Counted from the stretch's first letter, positions 34,273 to 43,613 are shown. The stretch: DNA of 64,000 nt from Geodermatophilus pulveris (GCF_900188375.1 NZ_FZOO01000007.1:186001-250000); one strand, 5' to 3'. A program made the numbers and translations. The notes: generated by a model from the sequence alone, not told the origin.

Positions 34273-35085
34273 TCAGTCGCGGTCGAGGTGGTCGAGGACG
34301 GCCTCGGCGACCTCATCGGGGGCGTCCTCGGTCGGGATGTGCTTGCCCGGCACCTCGACGAGGTCGGCACCGGGCACCTGGGCGACGTATCGCCGGGCGA
34401 ACTCGATCCTCTGGAACACGTCGTCGCGGCCCCACACCAGCCGGGTGGGGACCGCCCGCTCGATCAGCCCGGGGACCAGGTCCAGGGTGTAGCGGGCATC
34501 GGCGGCGGCAGCCATCGCCATCCACGACCTGACCCGGCGCTCGTCGTGCCAGGGCGAGACGTAGTCCTCGACCTCGGCGTCCGACAGCGGGCGGGCGACG
34601 GCCTTGCGGGTGCTCTCGCGACGGGCGGCCAGGAGGTCCTCGACCGTCGTGCCCGCGCGCACGGCCGGGTCCCGGAACCGCGCCACGGCCGGGACCGGCC
34701 ACGAGTCCAGCAGCACCGCGTTCACCAGCACCATGCTGCGGATGCGCTCCCCGCCGGTGACCACCACGTGCTGGGCGACGGCCCCTCCGATGTCGTGAGC
34801 GGCGAGGTCGAACGTGGACAGCCCCAGCGCATCGGCTGCCTCGAGCACCGTGGCCGCCAGCGCCGGCACGGCGGCGTCCGAGTCGTCGAGCTCGCCTCCG
34901 CTGCGCCCGAAGCCGGGCAGGTCCAGCGCCAGGCACCGGCGCCGCTCCCCGAGCCGGTCCAGGACCGGTTGCCACACCCGGCTCCAGAAGGTGCCGTGCA
35001 GGAGCACCAGCGGGGGCGCCGACGACGCCCCCGCCGTGAGGTAGGACAGCTCGGTCCCCTCGACGTCCACGGTCTCGCGCTGCAT
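34273..35085 (-). CDS. Alpha/beta hydrolase with Asp nucleophile (dehalogenase/epoxide-hydrolase-like)
   Basis: A 270-residue alpha/beta-fold enzyme. The oxyanion region is LLHGTFWS and the nucleophile elbow is AHDIGGAVAQ: Asp replaces the usual Ser, as in haloalkane dehalogenases, fluoroacetate dehalogenases and epoxide hydrolases. The acid is probably in VWGRDDVF, and the His in PGKHIPTEDAPDEV. The start is ATG 35085. The 212 bp upstream of position 34273 hold no recognisable gene. The substrate cannot be predicted; hydrolysis of an ester-like covalent intermediate is inferred from the Asp. Confidence 0.85.
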   Translation of the reverse strand: MQRETVDVEGTELSYLTAGASSAPPLVLLHGTFWSRVWQPVLDRLGERRRCLALDLPGFGRSGGELDDSDAAVPALAATVLEAADALGLSTFDLAAHDIGGAVAQHVVVTGGERIRSMVLVNAVLLDSWPVPAVARFRDPAVRAGTTVEDLLAARRESTRKAVARPLSDAEVEDYVSPWHDERRVRSWMAMAAAADARYTLDLVPGLIERAVPTRLVWGRDDVFQRIEFARRYVAQVPGADLVEVPGKHIPTEDAPDEVAEAVLDHLDRD

Positions 35086-35369
35086 GGCTCCCCCGGTGCC
35101 CGCCGGTCCGGCGCCGGAACCCTCCCGCACCTGCGGCCAGCGAAGCGGTCGACGGGCGCGGGCCTGCCGGTCGTCACCCCCCGTGCTGCCCCGCTCGGGC
35201 CCGACCGAGGCACCGGCCCGGCCCGGCCCGGCCCGAGACGAGTGCCACACCCGCCGGTGCGCGCATGCGTCCGCGCAGGTCAGCGGGCCACTCGCGGACC
35301 CCATACGTCGTCGCCCGCGGGACGCGCGGGAGGCGGCCGGTTGGGCGTGTCCGCCGCGCCGCAGGCAGG

Positions 35370-37175
35370 ATGACTGCCGACATGGGGAGTGCAGCACGCG
35401 CGGAGGCGGTCGCCCCGCAGGGGACCGGCCGACCGCTCCGGGCCTGGCAGCAGGCCGCGCTGGCGGAGTACGAGCAGCGCTCGCCCAAGGACTTCCTGGT
35501 CACCGCGACCCCGGGTGCGGGCAAGACCACCTTCGCCCTCACCCTGGCCGCGCGGCTGCTGCAGCGGCGCGAGGTCGCCCGCGTCGTCGTCGTCTGCCCC
35601 ACCGACCACCTGCGGCTGCAGTGGGCCGACGCCGCCGACCGGATGGGCATCGTGCTGGACCCCGGGCTGACCAACGCCGTCGGCCCGGTGCGCGCCGGCA
35701 CCCAGGGCTACGTGACCACCTACGCGCAGGTCGCCGGCAAGCCGATGCTGCACGCCGCCCGCGCCACCACGGTCAAGACGCTGGTGGTCCTGGACGAGGT
35801 GCACCACGCCGGTGACGGGCTGTCCTGGGGCGAGGCGGTCGAGGAGGCCTACGGCCGGGCCGCCCGCCGGCTGTGCCTGACCGGGACGCCGTTCCGCACC
35901 AAGGCCGACGAGCGCATCCCCTTCGTCCGCTACGAGGAGGACGGCTTCGAGGCCGACGCCGGGGAGAGCGGCGCCGGCCTGGTCAGCCGCGCCGACTACA
36001 CCTACGGCTACAAGGAGGCGCTGGCCGACAGCGTCGTCCGCCCGGTCGTCTTCGCCGCCTACACCGGCACCTCGCGCTGGCGGAACTCCGCCGGCGAGGT
36101 GGTCGCCGCATCGCTGTCGGAGGCCGGCACCCGGTCGGTGGAGATGCAGGCCTGGCGCACCGCGCTGGACCCCAAGGGGCAGTGGGTGCCGCACGTCATC
36201 GCCGCCATGGACGACCGGATCACCCACCTGCGCGAGGAGGGCGGCATGCCCGACGCCGCCGGGCTGATCCTCGCCAGCGACCAGGACGACGCGCGCGCCT
36301 ACGCCCGGATCGTCCGCCGGGTCACCGGGAAGGCGCCGGAGGTGATCCTGTCCGACGACCCCAAGGCGTCGAAGAAGATCGAGCGGTTCGCCACCGGGTC
36401 GGCACGGATCGCGGTCTGCGTGCGGATGATCTCCGAGGGCGTCGACGTCCCGCGGGCCGCCGTCCTGGCCTGGATGACCTCCTACCGCACGCCGCTGTTC
36501 TTCGCCCAGGCCGTCGGGCGCGTCGTCCGCGCCCGGGCCGCGCACGAGTCGGCGACGGTCTTCCTCCCCGCCGTCCGGCCGCTGCTGAGCCTCGCCGCGT
36601 CCATGGAGGAGCAGCGCAACCACGTGCTGCCCCCGCCGAAGACGGTGCAGGGCGACGAGCTGGACCTCGAGCCGCTGCCGGCGGAGGAGCGCGAGCCGGT
36701 CACGGCCAAGCATTTCGAGGCGCTGGAGGCCGACGCCCGCTTCGCGCACGTGCTGCACAGCGGCACCGCGCACACCGGGTCCGGCGGCGCCGTGGAGCCG
36801 CTGGCCGCCGAGGAGGAGGAGTTCCTCGGCATCCCCGGCCTGCTCACCCCGGAGCAGACCGCGTCGCTGCTGGCCCGCCGGGACGACGAGCTGCGGCTGC
36901 GCATCGCCCAGCGGGCGCACGCCGCCGACGACACCGGCGAGCTGCCGCTGGTGCAGGACCACCCCGACGAGGACGACGCCGGCCGGTCCTGGCGCGACGC
37001 CGCCGAGCTGCGCCGGGAGGTCAACCGGCTGGTCGCCCGGGTGGCGGCCAAGACCTCCCGGCCGCACGGCGTGGTGCACACCGAGCTGCGCAAGGCGGTG
37101 CCCGGCCCACCGTCGGCCTCGGCGTCGGTCGACGTCCTCCGCGCCCGACGGGAGCGCCTGCGCACCATGCTCTGA
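35370..37175 (+). CDS. DEAD/DEAH-box superfamily 2 helicase
   Basis: A 601-residue ATP-dependent helicase or translocase. The Q-like start LRAWQQAALAEY is followed by Walker A TPGAGKT (about 48-54), motif II DEVHHA, motif III LTGTPFR and motif VI QAVGRVVRAR. The C-terminal ~150 residues are helical and specific to an actinobacterial subfamily. Two ATGs (35370 and 35382) are possible; 35370 gives the longest product without overlap. The nucleic-acid substrate is unknown. It is the second complete helicase within 9 kb. Confidence 0.9.
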   Translation: MTADMGSAARAEAVAPQGTGRPLRAWQQAALAEYEQRSPKDFLVTATPGAGKTTFALTLAARLLQRREVARVVVVCPTDHLRLQWADAADRMGIVLDPGLTNAVGPVRAGTQGYVTTYAQVAGKPMLHAARATTVKTLVVLDEVHHAGDGLSWGEAVEEAYGRAARRLCLTGTPFRTKADERIPFVRYEEDGFEADAGESGAGLVSRADYTYGYKEALADSVVRPVVFAAYTGTSRWRNSAGEVVAASLSEAGTRSVEMQAWRTALDPKGQWVPHVIAAMDDRITHLREEGGMPDAAGLILASDQDDARAYARIVRRVTGKAPEVILSDDPKASKKIERFATGSARIAVCVRMISEGVDVPRAAVLAWMTSYRTPLFFAQAVGRVVRARAAHESATVFLPAVRPLLSLAASMEEQRNHVLPPPKTVQGDELDLEPLPAEEREPVTAKHFEALEADARFAHVLHSGTAHTGSGGAVEPLAAEEEEFLGIPGLLTPEQTASLLARRDDELRLRIAQRAHAADDTGELPLVQDHPDEDDAGRSWRDAAELRREVNRLVARVAAKTSRPHGVVHTELRKAVPGPPSASASVDVLRARRERLRTML

Positions 37176-37255
37176 GCGTGCCTGCGGGCGTTCCACCCGC
37201 CGTGCCGGCCCGGTGGCGCCGGCGGAGGACGGGGAACGCCGGCCGTGCGGGAGGG

Positions 37256-37456
37256 CTACACCGGCTGGCCGCGCCCGGTGTGCCCGACGGTGACCTGCTG
37301 GTCGACCCGGCAGTCCCGGCCGATCCGCCGGGCGGTGGTGGTGGTCGCGGAGCCGTGCTCGATGAACAGGCCCGGGCCGATCTCCGCGCAGTCCAGGTGC
37401 AGCGTGGGCGACGGCACGCCGTCACCCTGCCCGAGCGCCGTCCCCGGGCCAGCCAC
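37256..37456 (-). pseudogene. Truncated serine O-acetyltransferase-like fragment
   Basis: About 66 codons encode LHLDCAEIGPGLFIEHGSAT, then a short segment and RIGRDCRVDQQVTVGHTGRG. This is the left-handed beta-helix core of CysE-like serine acetyltransferases, including the His of 'IEHG' and the 'QQVT(I/V)G' turn. The N-terminal helical domain and the remaining hexapeptide turns are missing, and the reading frame stops at a TAG straight after this part. I read it as a remnant. It could instead be a short hexapeptide protein, but the length is too small for a stable trimer. Confidence 0.55.
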
Positions 37457-37466
37457 CCGACGGTGG

Positions 37467-40445
37467 TCAGCTCGCCGGAGCGGTCAGCAGACCGCGGGCC
37501 GCGGCGAGGGCCACCGCCTCGGTGCGACCGCCCGCGCCGAGCTTGGCCAGGATCCGGCTGACGTGCACGCTCGCCGTCTTCTCGCTCATGAAGAGCTCCG
37601 CGCCGATCTGCCGGTTCGTGCGGCCCTGCGCCAGCAGCCGGAGCACCTCGGTCTCCCGGGGCGTGAAGACCGCGCTCGCGGCGGGGACCCGTCCGGTGCC
37701 GGGCAGGTCCAGCCGGCCACGCCGGGCCAGCCTGGTGACCGCCGACCGCAGGGGCGCGGCGCCGAGCCGGGCGGCGACCTCGGCGGCCGCCCGCAGTTCC
37801 CCGGCGGCCGCGGTCCGGTCGTCGACGGCCAGCAGTGCCTCGGCCAGCCGCCACCGCGAGCGGGCCTGCTCGTACACGTGCCCGTAGCCGAACGCCTCCA
37901 CCGCGGCCCGCCACGGGCCCGGGTCCGCCCGGCCGGCCAGGCGGGCCGCCTCCGCCTCGACCCGGGCGCGCCAGGCGACCGCCTCGACGCCGAGCGGGCC
38001 GACCCCCCGCAGGTGGTCGTCGACCGCCGAAGAGGCCAGCGTGACCAGCTCCTGCCCCAGGGCCACCCAGTGCCGCACACCGGCGTCGTCGCCGGCCACC
38101 CGGGCGGCCGCGGCGGCATCCCCGACCGGGGCCAGCGCGGTCGCGACCAGCCGGAGCGCGGCCAGCCGGTCGACGTCCCAGTGGGTGTGCAGCTGCCGCA
38201 CCGCCGCCCGGGCCCGCTCGGCCGCCGTGCCGGCGTCGCCGGCCCAGGCGGCGAGGTCGATCTCCGCCCCGGCCGTGGCGAGCAGCAGCAGGACGTGCGC
38301 GTCCAGCCGGGCGGTCAGCCCCCGCGCCCAGACCAGCCGCTCGGCGGCCGACGCGTCCCCGCGGCCGACCTGGACCAGCAGACCCGCGGCCCGCACGTGC
38401 GCCGCCATCTCGGGCACCCGCGCCAGCCCCTCGGCGAGCTCCAGGCTGCCGTCCCAGTCCCCCGCGACGTAGCGGGCCGAGACCCCCAGGTGGCGCAGCT
38501 CGGCGCCGTAGAAGGACCACTCGACGCCCAGCTCGGCCGCCCGCGCCAGCGCCGCGTCGACCCACCGCAGGGTCGCGCCGACGTCCCCGGACTCGTAGGG
38601 CACGACGGCGAGGTTGAACAGCACGCGGAGCTCGACGTCGGTGTCGCCCGACCGCCGGGCCCGCACCAGGGCCTCCTCCAGCCGCCGGGTGACCGCGTCC
38701 CGATCGCCCCCGCCGCGCATCCGGGCCAGGGAGACCGCCGTGTCGGCCCACGCGCTGTCCAGGGCGAGCGCGTCCGCGGCGGCCAACGCCTCGTCGGCCG
38801 CCGCGTCGGCCTCGGCCCGGCGGCCCAGGGCGTAGCTGGTCCGTGCGTGGGTGGCTGCTGCCCAGGTGCGCACCGGAGACGGGGGGTCGGCCGGCACCAG
38901 CTCCATCGACCGGCTGCTCTCCCGGTACGCCGCCGCCTGGTCCTCGATGCGGGCCAGCGCCTGGGCCAGCCGGTAGTGCAGGCGGGCCTGCTGCACCGGG
39001 TCGCCGTCGGGACCCAGCAGCGCGAGGGCCGAGCGGATGAGCGCCACCGCGCGGGTCGGCTCGCCCGCGGTGCGGGCGGCGGCCGCGCTGTCGAGCAGGA
39101 GGGTTGGCTGGTCCCGGCCTGCGCGTGCAGCGGCGTCCGGTACCGCGGTCCACAGCGCCAGCGCCGCCTCGAGGTGCTGCAGCTGCTCGGCCGGCGCGCC
39201 GGCCGAGGACGCCTCGGCCGCTGCGTCCAGCGAGGCGGAGAACGCCCCCGCGAGGTCGTTGCTGCCCCGGGCGTGGTGGGCCAGCTCGGCGGCCGTGCCG
39301 GCTCCGGGCGTCGCCGCCAGGTACGCCGCGACCGTCGCGTGCAGCCGTACCCGCTCGCCGGGGAGCAGGTCGGCCAGGACCGCCTCGCGCAGCAGGGCGT
39401 GCCGGAAGCGGTAGCGGCCGTCGCCCGAGACGACGAGCAGGTGGTGGTGCACCGCCTCGGCCAGTGCGGCCTCCAGCTGCGCCGGCGCCAGCCCGCTGAC
39501 GGCGGTGACCAGTTCGTGGCGGACGCGCCGCCCGGCGACCGCGGCCACCCGCAGCACCTGCTGGGCTGCCGCGCCGAGCTGCTCCACCCGCGCCAGCAGC
39601 ACGTCCGTCAGCCCCATCGGCAGCGTCTCCCCGGCCAGCCCGGCGGCGAGCAGCTCCTCGGCGTAGAAGGCGTTGCCCTCCGCCCGCACCACGACGTCGT
39701 CGACCGTCCGGTCGGGCACACCGGCGGCCAGCCCGCGCACGAGCTCCCCGACCGCGGCGTCCGGCAGCGGCGCCAGGTCCAGCCGCTCGACCCCCGGCAT
39801 CCGCACCAGCTCGGCCAGCAGCGGGCGCAACGGGTGCCGGCGGTGCAGGTCGTCGGACCGGTAGGAGGCGACGACGACGATCGGCGCCTCGGTCAGCCGG
39901 GCGAGCAGGTAGCGGAGCAGGTCGCGGCTCGACCGGTCGGCCCAGTGCACGTCCTCGAGGACGACGAGCAGCGGCCCCTCCGCGGCCAGCTCGGTGAGCA
40001 CTCCCGCGACCGACTCGAACACCTGCAGCCGACCGTCGTCCACGAGCGGCCGGGGTGACAGGGGCCGGCCGAGGTCCGCGGCGTCGCCCGACGGCAGCTC
40101 GCGCACGCCGCCTGCGGCCCGGCCGGCGGCCAGGCCCGCGAGGGCCGGTGGTGCCGCGGCGGAGGGGACCGCCGGCTCGCCGGTCACCGGCCGCAGCAGG
40201 TCCACGAACGGCAGGTAGGGCAGCCCCACGTCGCCGAGGTCCACGCAGTGCCCGGTGAGCACCCGCAACCCGCGCCCGGCGGCGCGGGCGGCGAGCTCGT
40301 CGAGCAGCCGGGTCTTGCCGACGCCGGCGTCTCCGGCGACCAGCACCGCGCAGGCGCGCCCCTCGAGGGCGCGGTCGACCGCAGCGAGCAGGCGGGCGAG
40401 TTCGGCGTCCCGGCCCACCAGCGGTCGGTCGCCCCACTGTGGCAC
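37467..40445 (-). CDS. LuxR-type regulator with AAA/STAND ATPase (MalT-like)
   Basis: A 992-residue regulator. The start LVGRDAELARLLAAVDRAL leads into Walker A GDAGVGKTRLLDELA, and Walker B is LLVVLEDVHWADRSS. A long helical TPR-like region (about 380-900) is followed by the LuxR HTH with FTPRETEVLRLLAQGRTNRQ and MSEKTASVHVSRILAKLG. ATP-dependent, ligand-controlled activation is the family norm; targets are unknown. Start GTG 40445 is chosen because family members begin shortly before the LVGRDAEL box; an in-frame GTG at 40523 would overlap the small gene upstream. Confidence 0.88.
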   Translation of the reverse strand: MPQWGDRPLVGRDAELARLLAAVDRALEGRACAVLVAGDAGVGKTRLLDELAARAAGRGLRVLTGHCVDLGDVGLPYLPFVDLLRPVTGEPAVPSAAAPPALAGLAAGRAAGGVRELPSGDAADLGRPLSPRPLVDDGRLQVFESVAGVLTELAAEGPLLVVLEDVHWADRSSRDLLRYLLARLTEAPIVVVASYRSDDLHRRHPLRPLLAELVRMPGVERLDLAPLPDAAVGELVRGLAAGVPDRTVDDVVVRAEGNAFYAEELLAAGLAGETLPMGLTDVLLARVEQLGAAAQQVLRVAAVAGRRVRHELVTAVSGLAPAQLEAALAEAVHHHLLVVSGDGRYRFRHALLREAVLADLLPGERVRLHATVAAYLAATPGAGTAAELAHHARGSNDLAGAFSASLDAAAEASSAGAPAEQLQHLEAALALWTAVPDAAARAGRDQPTLLLDSAAAARTAGEPTRAVALIRSALALLGPDGDPVQQARLHYRLAQALARIEDQAAAYRESSRSMELVPADPPSPVRTWAAATHARTSYALGRRAEADAAADEALAAADALALDSAWADTAVSLARMRGGGDRDAVTRRLEEALVRARRSGDTDVELRVLFNLAVVPYESGDVGATLRWVDAALARAAELGVEWSFYGAELRHLGVSARYVAGDWDGSLELAEGLARVPEMAAHVRAAGLLVQVGRGDASAAERLVWARGLTARLDAHVLLLLATAGAEIDLAAWAGDAGTAAERARAAVRQLHTHWDVDRLAALRLVATALAPVGDAAAAARVAGDDAGVRHWVALGQELVTLASSAVDDHLRGVGPLGVEAVAWRARVEAEAARLAGRADPGPWRAAVEAFGYGHVYEQARSRWRLAEALLAVDDRTAAAGELRAAAEVAARLGAAPLRSAVTRLARRGRLDLPGTGRVPAASAVFTPRETEVLRLLAQGRTNRQIGAELFMSEKTASVHVSRILAKLGAGGRTEAVALAAARGLLTAPAS

Positions 40446-40482
40446 GGGGTCGATCGTGGCACGGCCCGCCGACGGCCCTGCC

Positions 40483-40614
40483 TCAGCCGGCCCGCCGGGC
40501 GCGACGGGCCGGCCACCGGCCACCCCGCGTCCACGTGCCCCGGCCGCTCCGCTGCAGCACCTCGCGGCGGTAGGCCAGCTCGGCCTCCAGGCCGGGGTTC
40601 GGGTAGAAGGTCAT
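40483..40614 (-). CDS. Short ORF (43 residues) ahead of the LuxR-type regulator
   Basis: An ATG with a strong ribosome site (AGGAGA, about 6 nt upstream) starts a 43-residue basic product, MTFYPNPGLEAELAYRREVL and an Arg/Gly/Trp-rich tail. It ends 37 nt before the regulator start, so it may be a leader peptide or a small protein in the same operon. Small actinobacterial proteins of the type 'M(N/D)P-LA-xRxxEL' look similar, but I cannot name a family. Confidence 0.5.
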   Translation of the reverse strand: MTFYPNPGLEAELAYRREVLQRSGRGTWTRGGRWPARRARRAG

Positions 40615-40709
40615 GACCGTCTCCTGTCGTCGTCGGGGTCCGACGGCGTCGACGGTCGTGCTGAGGGGTGGGGCCGGGCATCGGTCGACCGGGCGCACCT
40701 GCCCGGCTC

Positions 40710-40731
40710 TGAGGGGCCCTGAGGCCCCTCA
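40710..40731 (-). terminator. Hairpin terminator of the MHS transporter gene
   Basis: TGAGGGGCC and GGCCCCTCA form a perfect 9-bp stem with a 4-nt loop, starting 8 nt after the transporter stop codon on the minus strand. Confidence 0.6.
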
Positions 40732-40739
40732 GGCGGCCC

Positions 40740-42047
40740 TCAACGCAGCTCGGTGCCCTTGGTCTCCTTGAGCGTGAGGATGACGGCGAACGCGAGGGCT
40801 GCACCGGCTGCCACGTACCAGAAGAACCACAGCGGGCGGCCGGCCTCCGACAGCGCGGTGATCACCAGCGGTGCGGTGCCGCCGAAGACCGCGACCGTGA
40901 GGTTGTACCAGGCGCCGATGCCGGTGGCCCGCAGCTCCGTGGGGAACAGCTCGCTCATGATCGCCGGGGCGATCGAGGCGAACAGGGCGTAGAGGCCCAG
41001 GCCCGTGCAGAACACCACGATCAGGGAGAACAGGTTGTCCTGCACCAGGAAGGACAGCGGCACGATGAGCACCGCGATCGCCCCCGACCACACCAGCATC
41101 TGCGGTCTGCGGCCGAACCGGTCGGACAGGGCGCCGAACGGGTAGCACAGCGCCACGAACAGCGCGGTGCCGGTCGACAGCGCGATGAAGACGTCGGTCT
41201 TGTCGGCCCCGCGGAAGGTGATCGCGAAGGGCGTCAGCGCGCTGAAGAAGGTGTAGTAGGAGAACGTCGAGAGCAGGGTGAAGGCGCACAGCTGCAGCAC
41301 CGCCTTGGGGTGGTGCTTGATGGTCTGCAGCAGCGGGTTCTTCGTCGCCCGTGCCTTCTCGGCGTTCTCCTCGAACTGCTCGGTCTCCACCAGCGAGCGG
41401 CGCAGCCACATGCCGACCAGGCCGAGCACGCCGCCGATGAAGAAGGCGATCCGCCAGCCCCAGCTCTCCAGCTGGTCCTGGCTGAGCACGCTGGTCAGCA
41501 GCACGCCCAGCAGGGACGCCGCCAGCAGTGCCGAGCCGGTGGAGATGTAGAAGAACGACGAGTAGCGACCCCGCCAGGACGGAGGGGCGATCTCGCCGAG
41601 GTAGGCCGAGGCGTTGGACACCTCCCCGCCGAGCGACATGCCCTGCGCGATGCGGGCCAGCAGCAGCCCGATCGGCGCCAGCCACCCCACCTGCTCGTAG
41701 GTCGGCAGGATCGCGATGACCATGGAGCCGCCGGCCATCAGCAGGATGGTGAGCAGCATGCCCGCCTTGCGACCGCGCAGGTCGGCGAAGCGGCCGAGCA
41801 GGAGGCCACCCAGCGGCCGGAAGAAGAAGGCCAGGGCATAGGTGGAGGTCGCACCGATCAGGGCGAGCGCCTCGTTCTCCGCCGGGAAGAACTGGCCGGC
41901 GAAGAAGACGACGAAGGTCGCGTAGACCGTCCAGTCGAACCACTCGACCGCGTTGCCGATGCTGGCGGAGACCAGCGTCCGCACCGGTAGCCGGTGCGAC
42001 TGCCCGGTCGCCGTCGTGCCCCGCCCCTGCTGGACCGCGCCTGCCAT
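40740..42047 (-). CDS. MHS-family MFS transporter (metabolite:proton symporter)
   Basis: A 435-residue, 12-helix symporter. Marks are SASIGNAVEWFDWTVYATF in helix 1, GRFADLRGRKAGM (motif A), QGMSLGGEVSNASAYLGE in helix 4-5 and the second motif GALSDRFGRRPQM. This matches the KgtP/ShiA/ProP branch, which imports organic acids, shikimate or betaine with protons. ATG 42047 has AGGAG 5 nt upstream. The 294 bp between it and the divergent peptidase gene contain promoter space only; I found no further gene there. Confidence 0.92.
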   Translation of the reverse strand: MAGAVQQGRGTTATGQSHRLPVRTLVSASIGNAVEWFDWTVYATFVVFFAGQFFPAENEALALIGATSTYALAFFFRPLGGLLLGRFADLRGRKAGMLLTILLMAGGSMVIAILPTYEQVGWLAPIGLLLARIAQGMSLGGEVSNASAYLGEIAPPSWRGRYSSFFYISTGSALLAASLLGVLLTSVLSQDQLESWGWRIAFFIGGVLGLVGMWLRRSLVETEQFEENAEKARATKNPLLQTIKHHPKAVLQLCAFTLLSTFSYYTFFSALTPFAITFRGADKTDVFIALSTGTALFVALCYPFGALSDRFGRRPQMLVWSGAIAVLIVPLSFLVQDNLFSLIVVFCTGLGLYALFASIAPAIMSELFPTELRATGIGAWYNLTVAVFGGTAPLVITALSEAGRPLWFFWYVAAGAALAFAVILTLKETKGTELR

Positions 42048-42341
42048 GGGGACTCCTGCCGTCGCCCGGATGCTGGACGGCACGACCGTAGAGCCGACGG
42101 TGACGCACGGCACGTCGGGGGGGGTCCGGACCGGGCGACGGCCGCCTCGCGGCGAGATGCACGACACGGCTCCAGGCCCCCGACCGGGGTCGGGGCGGTG
42201 GTCCGTGAAGGCGTAACCAAATGGCACCCGGGGGCACGATGCACCCGGCCCGGACACCGTCCACGCTACCCGCGGACCCGGCCGCCCACACGGACCCGGA
42301 CGGGTGGATCCGCCGCCCGGGCGCCGTGCCAGACTCCGGCC

Positions 42342-43613
42342 GTGGCCGACCTCACCGCCGCCGAGGCGCGGGTCCTCGCCGCGGTCGACGAGGTCGCGGC
42401 GGTCGCCCTGCTGCGCGAGCTGGTCGCCGTCCCCTCGGTCGGCGGCAGCCCGGCGGAGTGCGAGGTGCAGCACCTCGTCGCCGACCGGCTGGAGCAGCTC
42501 GGCCTCGTCGTCGACCGCTGGCCCATCGACCTCGCCGCCGCGGCCACCGCGCCGGACGCCCCCGGCCAGGAGGTCCGGCGCACCGAGGCATGGGGCGTCG
42601 TCGGCACCGCCCCGGCCGCCGAGGACGGGCTCCCGGCGCTGGTCCTCAGCGGACACACCGACGTCGTCCCGGCCGGGGACCGGTCGCTGTGGCCGGCCGA
42701 CCCCTTCGACCCGCGCGTGGCCGGCGGGGCGGTGCACGGCCGCGGGTCCTGCGACATGAAGGCCGGCGTCGCCGCCGTCCTCGCCGCGCTGGCCGCCGTC
42801 CGGGCGGCGGGTGTCCGGCTGGCCCGGCCGGTCGCGGTGCACGCGGTCGTCGGCGAGGAGGACGGCGGCCTCGGCGCCTGGGCGACCCTGCGGCGCGGGC
42901 ACCGCGGGGAGGTCTGCGTCATCCCCGAGCCGACCGCGGGCGCGGTGGTCACCGCCAACGCCGGCGCACTCACCTTCCGGCTGGAGGTCATCGGCCACGC
43001 CGCGCACGCCGCGCACCGCCACCGCGGGGTCAGCGCGGTGGAGCTGTTCGAGCGCGTGCACGCCGGGCTGCGCGCGTTCGAGGCCGAGCGGCAGGCCGGC
43101 GCCGACCCGCGCTTCGGCGGCGCCCCGTACCCGTACGGCATCAGCATCGGCCGGGTGCAGGCCGGCGAGTGGGCCAGCTCGGTGCCCGACCGGCTGGTCG
43201 CCGACGGCCGCTACGGCGTCCGGCTCGGCGAGGACGTCGCCGCCGCCCGGGCCGCCCTGGAGGCACGGCTGGCCGCCCTCTGCACCTCCGACCCCTGGCT
43301 GGCCGACCACCCCGTCCGGCTCACCTGGACCGGCGGGGCGTTCGCCAGCGGCGCGCTGCCGGCCGGTCACCCGCTGCTGCCCGCCGTCCAGCGGGCCGTC
43401 GGCGACACCGGGGTGGGCGTCCCGCCCGAGCGGGCCATCCCCGCCGGCAGCGACCTGCGGCTCTACGCCGCGGCGGGGGTGCCGACGCTGCACTACGGCC
43501 CCGGTGACCTGCAGCTGGCGCACGGGCCGCAGGAGCGGGTGCCCATCGGGGAGCTGGTCACCGCGGCGCGGGCGTTCGCGCTGCTCACCCTGCGCACCTG
43601 CGGGGTGGCATGA
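42342..43613 (+). CDS. M20-family metallopeptidase (ArgE/DapE-like)
   Basis: A 423-residue zinc hydrolase. The metal site is marked by SGHTDVVP, GRGSCDMKAGVAAVLAALAA and VVGEEDGGLGAW, with the final His in LAHGPQERVP; the dimerisation domain starts around ANAGALTFRLEVIGHAAHAA. Family members deacylate N-acyl amino acids, such as acetylornithine or succinyl-DAP. The genomic context does not point to arginine or lysine synthesis. GTG 42342 lies 6 nt after CAGACT, suggesting a leaderless mRNA. Its stop overlaps the HD-domain gene by 4 nt. Confidence 0.87.
   Translation: MADLTAAEARVLAAVDEVAAVALLRELVAVPSVGGSPAECEVQHLVADRLEQLGLVVDRWPIDLAAAATAPDAPGQEVRRTEAWGVVGTAPAAEDGLPALVLSGHTDVVPAGDRSLWPADPFDPRVAGGAVHGRGSCDMKAGVAAVLAALAAVRAAGVRLARPVAVHAVVGEEDGGLGAWATLRRGHRGEVCVIPEPTAGAVVTANAGALTFRLEVIGHAAHAAHRHRGVSAVELFERVHAGLRAFEAERQAGADPRFGGAPYPYGISIGRVQAGEWASSVPDRLVADGRYGVRLGEDVAAARAALEARLAALCTSDPWLADHPVRLTWTGGAFASGALPAGHPLLPAVQRAVGDTGVGVPPERAIPAGSDLRLYAAAGVPTLHYGPGDLQLAHGPQERVPIGELVTAARAFALLTLRTCGVA

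Noticed and set aside
35086..35369. A 284-bp gap examined for an RNA gene or riboswitch
   Set aside because: I see only GC-rich promoter space (including short GGCCC repeats) and no conserved RNA landmarks.
42048..42341. A 294-bp divergent gap examined for a small gene
   Set aside because: Open frames exist but lack ribosome sites and sensible composition; it is most likely promoter space for the MHS transporter and the M20 peptidase.
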